DNA from: Bacteroidales bacterium
GTDB lineage: Bacteria > Bacteroidota > Bacteroidia > Bacteroidales > F082
Direction: 5' to 3'
Assembly (NCBI GenBank): GCA_028696715.1
Contig: JAQVGO010000011.1
Location: 1 to 42,438 of the forward strand
DNA length: 42,438 bases
A model generated the notes under the pieces. That model worked only from the letters and a program-made list of their open reading frames with translations. It ran no database searches and had not been told where the DNA came from. The position numbers and the translations under genes are program-made. Below are positions 7,612 through 16,500 of this stretch, piece after piece; the stretch's first letter is position 1; the number at the start of each line of letters is the position of its first letter.

Positions 7612-7643
7612 AAGAAAGGCAATTTACTTGATTGCCTTTTTTT
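7612..7643 (+). terminator. Terminator/attenuator between rpsO and pnp
   Basis: AAAGGCAAT (7615-7623) and ATTGCCTTT (7631-7639) form a perfect 9-bp stem with a 7-nt loop, followed by more T. It should end most rpsO transcripts; some read-through into pnp is likely, since I see no strong TAnnTTTG promoter before pnp. Confidence 0.8.
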
Positions 7644-7689
7644 GTATTTAAACAGGCTTCACCAATACGATTACATTTAAAGTTAATAT

Positions 7690-9840
7690 ATGAGTCCAAA
7701 AGGAATTTCACAAACGATTCAAATGGCTGATGGAACAGTCATTACGATCGAAACAGGTAAGTTGGCCAAACAAGCACATGGTGCTGTGGTTATCACCATA
7801 GGAAAAACCATGTTGCTGGCTACTGTTGTTTCATCAAAAGAGGCCAGAGAAGATGTAGATTTTTTACCACTTTCTGTAGATTACAAAGAGAAGTATGCCG
7901 CTACCGGAAAATTTCCGGGAGGTTTTTTCAAGCGCGAAGGACGTCCTTCTGATTATGAAGTACTGATTTCAAGATTGGTTGACAGGGCTTTGCGTCCACT
8001 TTTCCCGGATGATTATCATGCTGAAACTCAGGTATTGATCAATCTGATTTCCGGAGAGAATGATGTCGCTCCCGACGCCTTTGCTGCTCTGGCAGCTTCA
8101 GCAGCTTTATCCGTGTCTGATATTCCTTTCAACGGACCTATATCGGAAGTTCGTGTTGCCCATATCAATGGCGAATTTGTAGTTAATCCTCCTTTTAGTG
8201 CACTGGCCGATGCCGACCTTGATCTGATGGTTGCGGCAACCAAAGAGAACATCATGATGGTTGAAGGTGAATCAAAAGAGGTTTCAGAAACTGTTATGCT
8301 CGAAGCACTTAAAGTGGCTCATGAGGCAATAAAAATGCAGTGCGAGGCACAAATTGAACTGGCATCCAAAGTTGAGAATGCACAACAGAAAAGGGAGTAT
8401 TCGCACGAAAGCAATGATGAGGAATTGCGCAAAGCCATTCATGATTTCGCTTATAAACCTTGCTATGACATTGCACTGCAAGGCAATCCTAACAAACACG
8501 AGAGATCTGATGCTTTTGCTGCTGTTTTGGAAGAGTTTATGACACGTTTTTCTGAAGAAGAACAAGAAGAGAAGCTCTCTCTCGCCAAACGGTATTTTCA
8601 CGATGTTGAGAAAAAAGCCGTAAGAAATGTCATCCTGGACGAACGCAAACGTCTTGATGGCAGAGCGTTGGATCAAATTCGTCCGATCTGGTCAGAAGTT
8701 GATTATCTGCCTTCGGCACATGGTTCGGCTGTTTTCACACGGGGCGAAACCCAGGCTTTGGTAACGGTTACCTTGGGCACTAAAATGGATGAACAAACCA
8801 TTGATGGTGCTGTAATTGAAGGTACGTCCAACTTTATGTTGCATTACAATTTCCCAAGTTTTTCAACCGGAGAAGCACGTCCTTTTCGTGGCGTGAGCCG
8901 TCGCGAAGTAGGGCATGGTAATCTGGCCGAAAGGGCACTCAAGCCAATGATTCCAAATGGAGACGAAAATCCTTACACAATACGCGTGGTTTCTGACATT
9001 CTCGAGTCGAATGGTTCATCTTCCATGGCCAGCGTTTGTGGCGGAACTTTAGCTTTGATGGATGCCGGTGTAAAGATTAAAAAGCCTGTAGCCGGAATAG
9101 CCATGGGTTTGATTACCGAGCCTGGCAACAAAAAATACGCAGTATTGTCCGATATTCTTGGTGATGAAGATCATCTGGGCGATATGGATTTTAAAGTTAC
9201 CGGAACAGTTGACGGTATCACAGCCTGCCAGATGGACATCAAGGTTGATGGTCTCCCGTATGAAGTATTGGAGGAAGCACTTGAGCAGGCACGTAAGGGG
9301 CGTTTGCATATTTTGAACGAGATGGCCAAAACGATCACAGAGCCTCGTGCTGATTACAAGGAACATGTTCCACGCATTGAGAAAATGGTTGTTGATAAAG
9401 AGTTTATCGGTGCCATTATCGGACCTGGCGGAAAGATAATCCAAGAGATGCAGCGCGAAACCAATACAACCATCGTAATCGAAGAAAAAGGCGAATATGG
9501 TGTGATTGATATTGTGTCGTCCAACAAAGATTCTATTGAAGCCGTAAAAGCGCGAATCCGTGCTATTGTTGCCGTACCTGAAGTTGGAGAGGTTTATCTT
9601 GGAACAGTAAAAACGATCACTCCATTTGGAGCTTTTGTTGAAATTTTACCCGGAAAAGATGGTCTGTTGCATATCTCTGAGATTGAGTGGCGGCGACTTG
9701 AAACCGTGGAAAGTGTATTGAAAGTAGGGGACAAGATAAATGTGAAACTTATTGGCGTTGATGCCAAAACAAATAAGATGAAGCTTTCCCGAAAAGTACT
9801 CATTCCGCGCCCGGAAGGTGATAACAAACGAAACAATTAA
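7690..9840 (+). CDS. pnp: Polynucleotide phosphorylase
   Basis: PNPase degrades RNA 3' to 5' with phosphate and can add nucleotides in reverse; it works as a trimer, often with other RNA-decay factors. The 716-residue protein shows the full order: first RNase PH domain (about 10-145), all-helical linker (about 150-235), second and catalytic RNase PH domain (about 310-545, with [20 protein letters not shown]), KH domain with the GxxG loop in IIGPGGKII (near 580), and C-terminal S1 domain ([18 protein letters not shown], near 640-700). Length is normal. It follows rpsO behind a hairpin and precedes rpoD by 37 bases. Confidence 0.97.
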   Translation: MSPKGISQTIQMADGTVITIETGKLAKQAHGAVVITIGKTMLLATVVSSKEAREDVDFLPLSVDYKEKYAATGKFPGGFFKREGRPSDYEVLISRLVDRALRPLFPDDYHAETQVLINLISGENDVAPDAFAALAASAALSVSDIPFNGPISEVRVAHINGEFVVNPPFSALADADLDLMVAATKENIMMVEGESKEVSETVMLEALKVAHEAIKMQCEAQIELASKVENAQQKREYSHESNDEELRKAIHDFAYKPCYDIALQGNPNKHERSDAFAAVLEEFMTRFSEEEQEEKLSLAKRYFHDVEKKAVRNVILDERKRLDGRALDQIRPIWSEVDYLPSAHGSAVFTRGETQALVTVTLGTKMDEQTIDGAVIEGTSNFMLHYNFPSFSTGEARPFRGVSRREVGHGNLAERALKPMIPNGDENPYTIRVVSDILESNGSSSMASVCGGTLALMDAGVKIKKPVAGIAMGLITEPGNKKYAVLSDILGDEDHLGDMDFKVTGTVDGITACQMDIKVDGLPYEVLEEALEQARKGRLHILNEMAKTITEPRADYKEHVPRIEKMVVDKEFIGAIIGPGGKIIQEMQRETNTTIVIEEKGEYGVIDIVSSNKDSIEAVKARIRAIVAVPEVGEVYLGTVKTITPFGAFVEILPGKDGLLHISEIEWRRLETVESVLKVGDKINVKLIGVDAKTNKMKLSRKVLIPRPEGDNKRNN

Positions 9841-9877
9841 TCATAACTTGCGTACAAAGCTAAATAAAGCATAAAGC

Positions 9878-10741
9878 ATGAGGCAACTTAAGATTACTAA
9901 ACAGGTTACGAACCGGGAAACTGCTTCACTTGACAAGTATCTTCAGGAGATTGGGAAGGTTGAACTCATCACCGCTGAAGAAGAAGTAGCCCTGGCTCAA
10001 CGCATCAAGCAAGGCGACCGCATAGCTCTGGAAAAACTTACTAAAGCTAACCTACGTTTTGTGGTTTCTGTTTCCAAACAATATCAAAATCAAGGCCTTA
10101 GCCTTCCTGATTTGATCAATGAAGGGAATCTTGGCCTGATCAAAGCAGCACAGCGTTTTGATGAAACACGCGGGTTTAAATTTATCTCCTATGCGGTGTG
10201 GTGGATTCGTCAGTCCATTCTTCAAGCCCTGGCCGAACAATCGCGTATTGTAAGGCTTCCACTCAATAAGATTGGTTCTATCAATAAGATCAACAAGGCA
10301 TATGCACGCCTGGAACAGGAATATGAACGCGAACCTAATGCAGAAGAGATAGCTGATATTCTCGAAATTACTGAAAATGAGGTAAAAGAATCCATGAAAA
10401 ATGCCGGAAGACATGTTTCGATGGATGCTCCCCTCATTCAGGATGAAGAGAATAATATGTATGATGTGCTCCGAAGCGATGAGGCTCCAACACCCGAAAC
10501 TGAATTGCTTTATGAATCGTTGCGCAAGGAAATTGATCGCGCCATCTCAACGCTTACACAACGCGAAGCTGATGTGATCAGACTTTATTTTGGACTGAAT
10601 GGCAGTCATCCGATGACGCTCGAAGAAATTGGCGAAAAATTTGATCTCACCCGCGAACGCGTGCGTCAGATCAAAGAAAAAGCCATTCGCCGGCTCAAGC
10701 ACACCAGCAGAAGCAAAATTTTAAAGAGTTATCTTGGATAA
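9878..10741 (+). CDS. rpoD: Primary sigma factor (short Bacteroidetes RpoD/SigA)
   Basis: It directs core RNA polymerase to housekeeping promoters. The 287-residue protein lacks most of region 1.1 and the large non-conserved insert of E. coli RpoD, as is usual in Bacteroidetes. Region 1.2 starts near [18 protein letters not shown]; regions 2.3-2.4 contain [17 protein letters not shown]; region 3 has a HVSMDAPL segment; region 4.2 is [20 protein letters not shown], the -35/-33 reading helix-turn-helix. This type of sigma reads -33 TTG/-7 TAnnTTTG promoters, of which several lie in the same window. It follows pnp by 37 bases without its own clear -7 box, so it may be read from pnp or from rpsO. 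Confidence 0.95.
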   Translation: MRQLKITKQVTNRETASLDKYLQEIGKVELITAEEEVALAQRIKQGDRIALEKLTKANLRFVVSVSKQYQNQGLSLPDLINEGNLGLIKAAQRFDETRGFKFISYAVWWIRQSILQALAEQSRIVRLPLNKIGSINKINKAYARLEQEYEREPNAEEIADILEITENEVKESMKNAGRHVSMDAPLIQDEENNMYDVLRSDEAPTPETELLYESLRKEIDRAISTLTQREADVIRLYFGLNGSHPMTLEEIGEKFDLTRERVRQIKEKAIRRLKHTSRSKILKSYLG

Positions 10742-10749
10742 GTTATGAG

Positions 10750-10770
10750 AGCACCTACGGGTGCTTTTTT
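10750..10770 (+). terminator. Terminator of rpoD with UACG tetraloop
   Basis: AGCACC (10750-10755) and GGTGCT (10760-10765) close on the loop TACG, giving a C(UACG)G tetraloop of the extra-stable UNCG class, followed by six T. The T-run leads directly into a TATTTTTG box for the next gene. Confidence 0.8.
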
Positions 10771-10778
10771 TATTTTTG
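10771..10778 (+). promoter_or_regulatory. rpe: Candidate -7 box for rpe
   Basis: TATTTTTG matches TAnnTTTG and begins right after the rpoD terminator T-run, so its -33 region would lie in the hairpin itself. No TTG is seen at the ideal spacing. Confidence 0.4.
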
Positions 10779-10809
10779 CTGTCTGTTATTTGCTTTAAAA
10801 CCAAAAATC

Positions 10810-11469
10810 ATGAAACCATTGATTGCACCTTCCCTTTTGTCAGCCGACTTTTTAAACCTTGAAAAGGAAATTGAAATGATCAACAACAGTGAGGCCGATT
10901 GGTTTCATTTGGATATCATGGATGGTGTTTTCGTGCCAAATATATCCTTTGGACTACCTGTGGTTGAGGCTGTTAAGCGTAAAGCAAAAAAGCCCCTTGA
11001 TGTTCATTTGATGATCGTGAATCCAGACCGTTATATTGATGCATTCCGGAAAGCCGGAGCTGATATCCTCTCGGTTCAATATGAAGCCTGCACTCATCTT
11101 CATCGGGTGTTGCAGGGCATTCGCAATGCCGGAATGAAATCTGGGGTGGTTTTAAATCCTCATACTCCGGTTCAATTGTTAACGAATGTATTGGCTTACA
11201 CCGATTTAGTACTTATTATGTCAGTAAATCCAGGCTTTGGGGGCCAGCAGTTTATCCCTGAGACTTACAGAAAGATTGCAGAACTCAAATCTATGATCAA
11301 CGAAGGCGGACATCATGTGTTGATCGAAGTGGATGGAGGTGTTAATGCTTCAAACGCCAGGCAACTTTTTGAAGCCGGAGCTGATGTACTTGTTGCGGGA
11401 AATGCTGTTTTTAAATCGAAAAATCCTGCCCAAACAATTGGTGAGCTGAAAAAAATTGCATCTTTGTAA
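10810..11469 (+). CDS. rpe: Ribulose-phosphate 3-epimerase
   Basis: It interconverts ribulose 5-phosphate and xylulose 5-phosphate in the non-oxidative pentose phosphate pathway. The 219-residue TIM-barrel protein has the family pattern: IAPSLLSADFLNL with the first strand, HLDIMDGVFVPNISFG with a metal-binding His and Asp, DVHLMIVNPDRYI with the second metal-binding His, SVNPGFGGQQFIP as the phosphate-side loop, and VDGGVNASNA followed by ADVLVAGNAVF. Length is standard. It lies between the rpoD terminator and the promoter of the response regulator, so it is probably monocistronic. Confidence 0.96.
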   Translation: MKPLIAPSLLSADFLNLEKEIEMINNSEADWFHLDIMDGVFVPNISFGLPVVEAVKRKAKKPLDVHLMIVNPDRYIDAFRKAGADILSVQYEACTHLHRVLQGIRNAGMKSGVVLNPHTPVQLLTNVLAYTDLVLIMSVNPGFGGQQFIPETYRKIAELKSMINEGGHHVLIEVDGGVNASNARQLFEAGADVLVAGNAVFKSKNPAQTIGELKKIASL

Positions 11470-11486
11470 AGACTTGATTAGCTTTG
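11456..11486 (+). promoter_or_regulatory. Promoter of the response regulator gene; decides its start
   Basis: TTG at 11456-11458, within the end of rpe, and TAGCTTTG at 11479-11486 are spaced by exactly 20 bases. The TTG codon at 11484, which would lengthen the next frame, lies inside the -7 box, so translation must begin downstream, at ATG 11514. Confidence 0.65.
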
Positions 11487-11513
11487 CAATTCATAAAACC
11501 AAATTCCACCTTC

Positions 11514-11987
11514 ATGAACTCTGAAATCTATGCCAGTTTGGTTCCGCTGAATTCGGGCATACACTTTTCCTCAGATGAAATTTTTGATATTGAGTTTGAT
11601 TTTAGAAGCATCAAGAATATTTATCTTGGAAAAAAAATCCTGATCGTTGAAGATATACCTTCGAATTTTCAACTTTTGGAAGCATTTTTAGCACCAACCG
11701 GAGCTTCCGTTATTCATGAAGTTGACGGCGAACATGCCTACGCAACTTTTAAGAATATTCCTGATATTGACTTGATTTTGATGGATATCAGATTGCCTGA
11801 TGTAAGTGGTTTGATGATAACCAGGATGATTCGGGAATTGTCGCCGGATGTTCCTATTATTGCCCAGACGGCCTATGCATTTGATACTGACCGGTATCAG
11901 TGCCTTTCAGCAGGCTGCACGGATTATATTGCCAAGCCAATTCGAAGAAATCAATTGTTTAGGATTGTGCATAAATACCTTTCCTGA
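11514..11987 (+). CDS. Single-domain response regulator
   Basis: The 157-residue protein is a stand-alone receiver domain with a 35-40 residue N-terminal extension and no output domain. The acidic pair is Glu46-Asp47 (ILIVED), the phosphoacceptor Asp91 (LMDIRLPD), the switch Thr119 (IAQTAYA) and the conserved Lys141 (IAKPI). It should be phosphorylated by a histidine kinase and act by protein contact, or serve as a phosphorelay partner in the CheY/Spo0F manner. No kinase gene is nearby. Its start is set by the promoter at 11456-11486. It is separate from pepD, whose start codon lies 47 bases after its stop. Confidence 0.85.
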   Translation: MNSEIYASLVPLNSGIHFSSDEIFDIEFDFRSIKNIYLGKKILIVEDIPSNFQLLEAFLAPTGASVIHEVDGEHAYATFKNIPDIDLILMDIRLPDVSGLMITRMIRELSPDVPIIAQTAYAFDTDRYQCLSAGCTDYIAKPIRRNQLFRIVHKYLS

Positions 11988-12002
11988 TCCTGCCAAAAGA
12001 CT

Positions 12003-12010
12003 TATTTTTG
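12003..12010 (+). promoter_or_regulatory. pepD: -7 box of pepD
   Basis: TATTTTTG, a full match to TAnnTTTG, lies 23 bases before ATG 12034. The -33 region at 11980-11982 reads TTT rather than TTG. It supports ATG 12034 and argues against the much longer open frame that begins at 11848 inside the response-regulator gene. Confidence 0.5.
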
Positions 12011-12033
12011 TGCTTCATCAAAAAAAATGTATT

Positions 12034-13500
12034 ATGAATGAAGTACTCAATACGCTGGAACCTAAATTGATTTGGAGGTATTTTGCCGAAATACTTCAAA
12101 TTCCCAGACCAAGTAAGAAAGAAGAAAAAATACTGGCTTATCTGATTGACTTTGCGAAAAAAAACCAATTGGAATATGAGCAGGATAAGGTTGGTAATGT
12201 GCTGATAAAAGCTCCGGCAAGTGCTGGCTTTGAAAAGCGTAAAACAGTTGTTTTGCAAAGTCATGTGGATATGGTGTGCGAGAAAAACAGCGATACCAGG
12301 CATGATTTTGAGAAAGATCCAATTGAAGTTTTTATAGAAGACGGCTGGGTAAAAGCCAAAGGTACCACACTTGGAGCCGATGATGGAATTGGTGTAGCTG
12401 CGCAGCTTGCCTTATTGACTGATAAATCAATAGAGCGTGGAGCCATAGAGTGCTTGTTCACAGTTGATGAAGAGACAGGTTTGACGGGTGCTTTTGGTTT
12501 GGAACCTGGTTTTCTGAATGGAAAAATACTGCTTAATCTTGACTCGGAAGATGAAGGTGAGCTGTTTATCGGATGTGCCGGCGGAAAAGACACCGTGATA
12601 ACTTTGCCTTACAAAATGGAAGAAGCAAAACATGGAGACGTTTTTTATCGCGTTGATGTTAAAGGACTTAAAGGTGGACATTCGGGAGATGACATCCATA
12701 AGGGATTAGGCAATGCAAATAAGCTCCTTACGCGTATTGTTTGGAAGGCAGCGCGTGAATTCGATGTCCGACTTGCTCAGTTTGAAGGTGGAAACCTGCG
12801 TAATGCGATTGCACGTGAGGCTTTTGCGCTTGTAGCAGTTAATCAGGAATCAGAGGAGGCACTGAAGCAATTTGTAAAAAAAAGTGCATCAGAAATGGCT
12901 TATGAATACGCGGTGACTGAACCTAAACTGGATATTTCAATCAAACCCATTCAACCAGTTGAAAAATTGGTAATGGTAGTTGAAGATCAGAAGAGATTGA
13001 TAAACAGTTTGTACGCTTGTCCGCATGGCGTAATTGCGTGGTCGCAGCGAATCACGGATTTTGTAGAGACATCTACCAACCTGGCCTCAGTGAGGATGGA
13101 AAGCGGCAAGGCGGTGATCACAACAAGCCAGCGAAGCTCTGTTGAATCTTCCAAAGAAGATATTGCCCAAATGGTTGCTGCCTGTTTTGATTTAGCCGGT
13201 GCAGAAGTGAAGCACAGCAATGGTTATCCGGGCTGGGCTCCAGATCCTAATTCTGAAATTCGTGCCATTACAGTTGAAGCTTATCGGGATTTATTCAGTC
13301 AGGAACCGGATGTGAAGGCTATACATGCCGGATTGGAATGTGGTTTGATTGGTGACAAATATCCTGGAATGGATATGATATCCTATGGGCCAACCATCAA
13401 AGGGGCTCATTCGCCCGATGAACGGATACAAATTGAAACAGTTGCTAAGTTTTGGGATCTGACACTTGAAATTTTAAGACGTATTCCGGAAGAGCAGTAA
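12034..13500 (+). CDS. pepD: Aminoacyl-histidine dipeptidase (M20, PepD-like)
   Basis: This is a zinc dipeptidase of family M20C that cleaves Xaa-His and other dipeptides in the cytosol. From ATG 12034 it has 488 residues, the normal PepD length. Metal and catalytic motifs are clear: H77-x-D79 in LQSHVDMVCEK, GADDGIGVA with the bridging Asp, the DEETGLTG glutamates, LNLDSEDEGE, the dimerisation/lid region with GGHSGDD, and AIHAGLECG with GAHSPDE near the end, carrying the last metal ligands. It is free-standing between its own -7 box and a strong bidirectional terminator. Confidence 0.93.
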   Translation: MNEVLNTLEPKLIWRYFAEILQIPRPSKKEEKILAYLIDFAKKNQLEYEQDKVGNVLIKAPASAGFEKRKTVVLQSHVDMVCEKNSDTRHDFEKDPIEVFIEDGWVKAKGTTLGADDGIGVAAQLALLTDKSIERGAIECLFTVDEETGLTGAFGLEPGFLNGKILLNLDSEDEGELFIGCAGGKDTVITLPYKMEEAKHGDVFYRVDVKGLKGGHSGDDIHKGLGNANKLLTRIVWKAAREFDVRLAQFEGGNLRNAIAREAFALVAVNQESEEALKQFVKKSASEMAYEYAVTEPKLDISIKPIQPVEKLVMVVEDQKRLINSLYACPHGVIAWSQRITDFVETSTNLASVRMESGKAVITTSQRSSVESSKEDIAQMVAACFDLAGAEVKHSNGYPGWAPDPNSEIRAITVEAYRDLFSQEPDVKAIHAGLECGLIGDKYPGMDMISYGPTIKGAHSPDERIQIETVAKFWDLTLEILRRIPEEQ

Positions 13501-13501
13501 T

Positions 13502-13541
13502 AAAAAAAGCCCCTGATTTTAATTAACCAGGGGCTTTTTTT
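13502..13541. terminator. Bidirectional terminator between pepD and the glycogen operon
   Basis: AAAAAAAGCCCCTG (13502-13515) and CAGGGGCTTTTTTT (13528-13541) form a perfect 14-bp stem with a 12-nt loop. The A-run and T-run let it work for pepD on plus and for the glycogen operon on minus, whose last stop codon overlaps its edge. Confidence 0.88.
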
Positions 13542-16500
13542 TTAGCCAATCCATTTCACCAGAGGAAGATCCTGGCGGTGTGGTAATAGTCTGTTGGTCG
13601 GATAAATCCGGAAAGTATAATCATAAACGCCGGCACGATATATAGGCACATTAATTTTATAGCTTGCCCAGCCATCGCCCGATTCAGTAAGGTCCATCGA
13701 TTCAACAAAAACGATTTCATCAATTTTGTCAAATAGTTTGCGGCCAAAAAGCAATTCAATAGCCACATCACCAGCTTCCAGTCCCGGGGTGTCGAGCGTT
13801 ATTTCGGCAATGAAGTTTTCACCAAAATTAAGTGGTCGCACAGTTGGATCAGGCACTTTAATGGATTTCACGTCCAGCTGATCCCAGTGCTGTTTTATCT
13901 TTGCTTTCCATTTTTCTATTTCAAAAGCCGTCTGATAGCGGTTTTCGCGCAGTTGTTTTGCTCTTTCAGTCAATTTGTTATAGAAGCTCTGATAATAGTC
14001 ATCTAACATGCGTTTCATGGTGAAATGGGGAGCTATTTCGGCGATGTTGTTTTTGATATACTGAATCCACTTTTCCGGGAATCCTTTTTCGTTCCGATCG
14101 AAATAAGCCGTAGTGATGTCATTCTCGAGCAGGCTGTAGATCGTTTCAGCATCCAGCTCGTCCTGATATTGTTGATTTTGATAGGTACGTCCTTCCTGAA
14201 TTGCCCATCCTGCATTAGGCCGGTAACCTTCGGCCCACCAGCCATCCAGCACCGAAAAGTTCAGCACACCATTCATCACCGCTTTTTCGCCACTGGTGCC
14301 CGAGGCTTCCAATGGACGCGTGGGTGTGTTTAACCACACATCAACACAATTGGTGAGCTTCTTACCGAGATCCATATCATAATTTTCAATGAACAAAACT
14401 TTGCCGGTAAACTCTGGCATACGTGCTATTTCCATTATCCGTTTGATCAAATCTTGTCCGGCTTTGTCATTTGGATGCGCTTTTCCTGCAAAAAGGAATA
14501 GTACAGGTTTTTCGCTGTCGTTTACTATCTGCCCGAGGCGCTCGAGGTTAGTAAACAACAGATGTGCTCTTTTGTAGGTAGCAAATCTTCGGGCAAAACC
14601 AATAATCAGCGCATCTTTATTCAGGTTGTCAAGCGTTTTAAGAATAAGTTTAGGACTTTCCTGCCGATCGGTCATTTCCTTTTTCACACGCTCTTTCACA
14701 AACTGAATCAGCTCTTCTTTGAGCCGAGTCCTGATTTTCCATATAGTTTCATCGGGAACCTCTGTAATCTTACTCCAAAGGGCAGCATTCGACTGGTCGT
14801 GAATAAAGGTTTCACCGAAAGTTTGTTTGTATAGCTTTTGCCAGGCCGAATCGGTCCAGGTGGGATAATGCACCCCATTGGTTACATATCCGATGTGGAG
14901 TTCATTGGCAAAATATCCTGGAAAAAGGGGCTGGAACATCTCTCTGGAAACACGACCATGAATCTGACTAACCCCGTTAACTTCCTGGCTTAGATTGGTA
15001 GCCAATACACTCATCGAGAATTTTTCAGTTGGATCGTTATGACGGAATTTTCCCAGATTCATAAAGTCGTCCCAACTGATATTGAGTCTTTCGGCATAGT
15101 GCGGCATATAAGTGCGCAGCAAATGTTCTTCAAATGCATCATGACCTGCAGGCACAGGCGTATGTGTTGTAAACAGACTTGATGAACGAACCAGCTCGCG
15201 GGCAACATCGAAGCTGAGGTTGTGTTGCTCAATATAATTTCGAAGCCGTTCGAGGCCAATAAATGCCGAGTGACCTTCGTTGCTGTGATAGATCACCGGC
15301 TTGATATTTAATTTATTGAGTAATCTTATCCCTCCAACACCCAGAATCATTTCCTGCTTGAAACGCATTTCATTGTCGCCTCCGTATAGCTGATGCGTAA
15401 TACTGCGATCTTCTGCCTGATTTTCTTCTATGTCAGTGTCGAGCAGATAAAGCGGCACACGGCCAACATTTACTTTCCAGGCTTTGGCAACGACATTTCT
15501 TCCCGGAAATGCAATGCTGATGGTAACCCATTCACCTTTTTCATCCCGAACCGGTTCGAGGGGCAAATGGGTAAATTTTTGTGGGATATATTGGGCAAGC
15601 TGATCGCCAAAAAGCGAAATGTCCTGAGTGAAATATCCATAACGATAAAGCAAGCCAACGCCAAGCATATTAGCACCTGAGTCGCTGGCTTCTTTCAGGT
15701 AATCACCGGCTAAAATGCCCAGCCCTCCGGAATAAATCTTTAAGCTTTTATGTAAGCCATATTCCATACTGAAATAAGCAATAAGGTCTTCATAATGAGG
15801 CGACTGAGACATATAAGTTTTAAAATCCTCGTAAACTTTATTGAGTTTTTCGATAAAAGCAGTGTTGTTTTCAAGGGCTTCCATCTGCTTTTTTGAAAGG
15901 CCTTCCATCAATGGAATGGGATTATGTTCGGCCTCTTCCCAGCTATCCGGATCAATGGATTTGAAAAGGGAGATGGCTTCATAATTCCATGACCACCAGA
16001 GGTTTTGCGAGAGCTCATGAAGTTTGTTTAATCCTTCTGTATAAACTGGCTGAATGAGTACTTTTTTCCAATTAGGCTGATCTTGTTTGCGAAAGTCAAA
16101 GTTTCGGAGGGTCTCAGTTTGACGTTTCAGCTCAAACTGATCGGCTCTTCCTTCTGCCTTCTCAATGGCCTGATGCCAAGCCTCCTCATAGTTTTTTATC
16201 AAATCAGGCCACAGTGCTTTTGAGGCTTTTTGCAAGGATGCTGTTCCAAGTTTCTCAAGTTTTTGCTTCGACAGGGACGCAAATTCCAGTATTATCTTTG
16301 TAAGCTGATTTACAACATCTTCGTAATTATCTTCATCGCGATGGATCACCGTAACAGCACCTTTGTCTTCATCGGATTGGTTGGCCCATTTTCCAAAACC
16401 AGCCAGATCGGTTGTGACTGTCGGGATGGCAAAGGCAATGCTTTCGAGCGGGGTATAGCCCCAGGGCTCATAGTATGAAGGAAACACTGACAGGTCGAAA

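Noticed and set aside
11848-12033. N-terminal extension of PepD from within the response-regulator gene
   Set aside because: The extension is the shadow of another gene in a different frame; a -7 box and ATG at 12034 fit the PepD family start.
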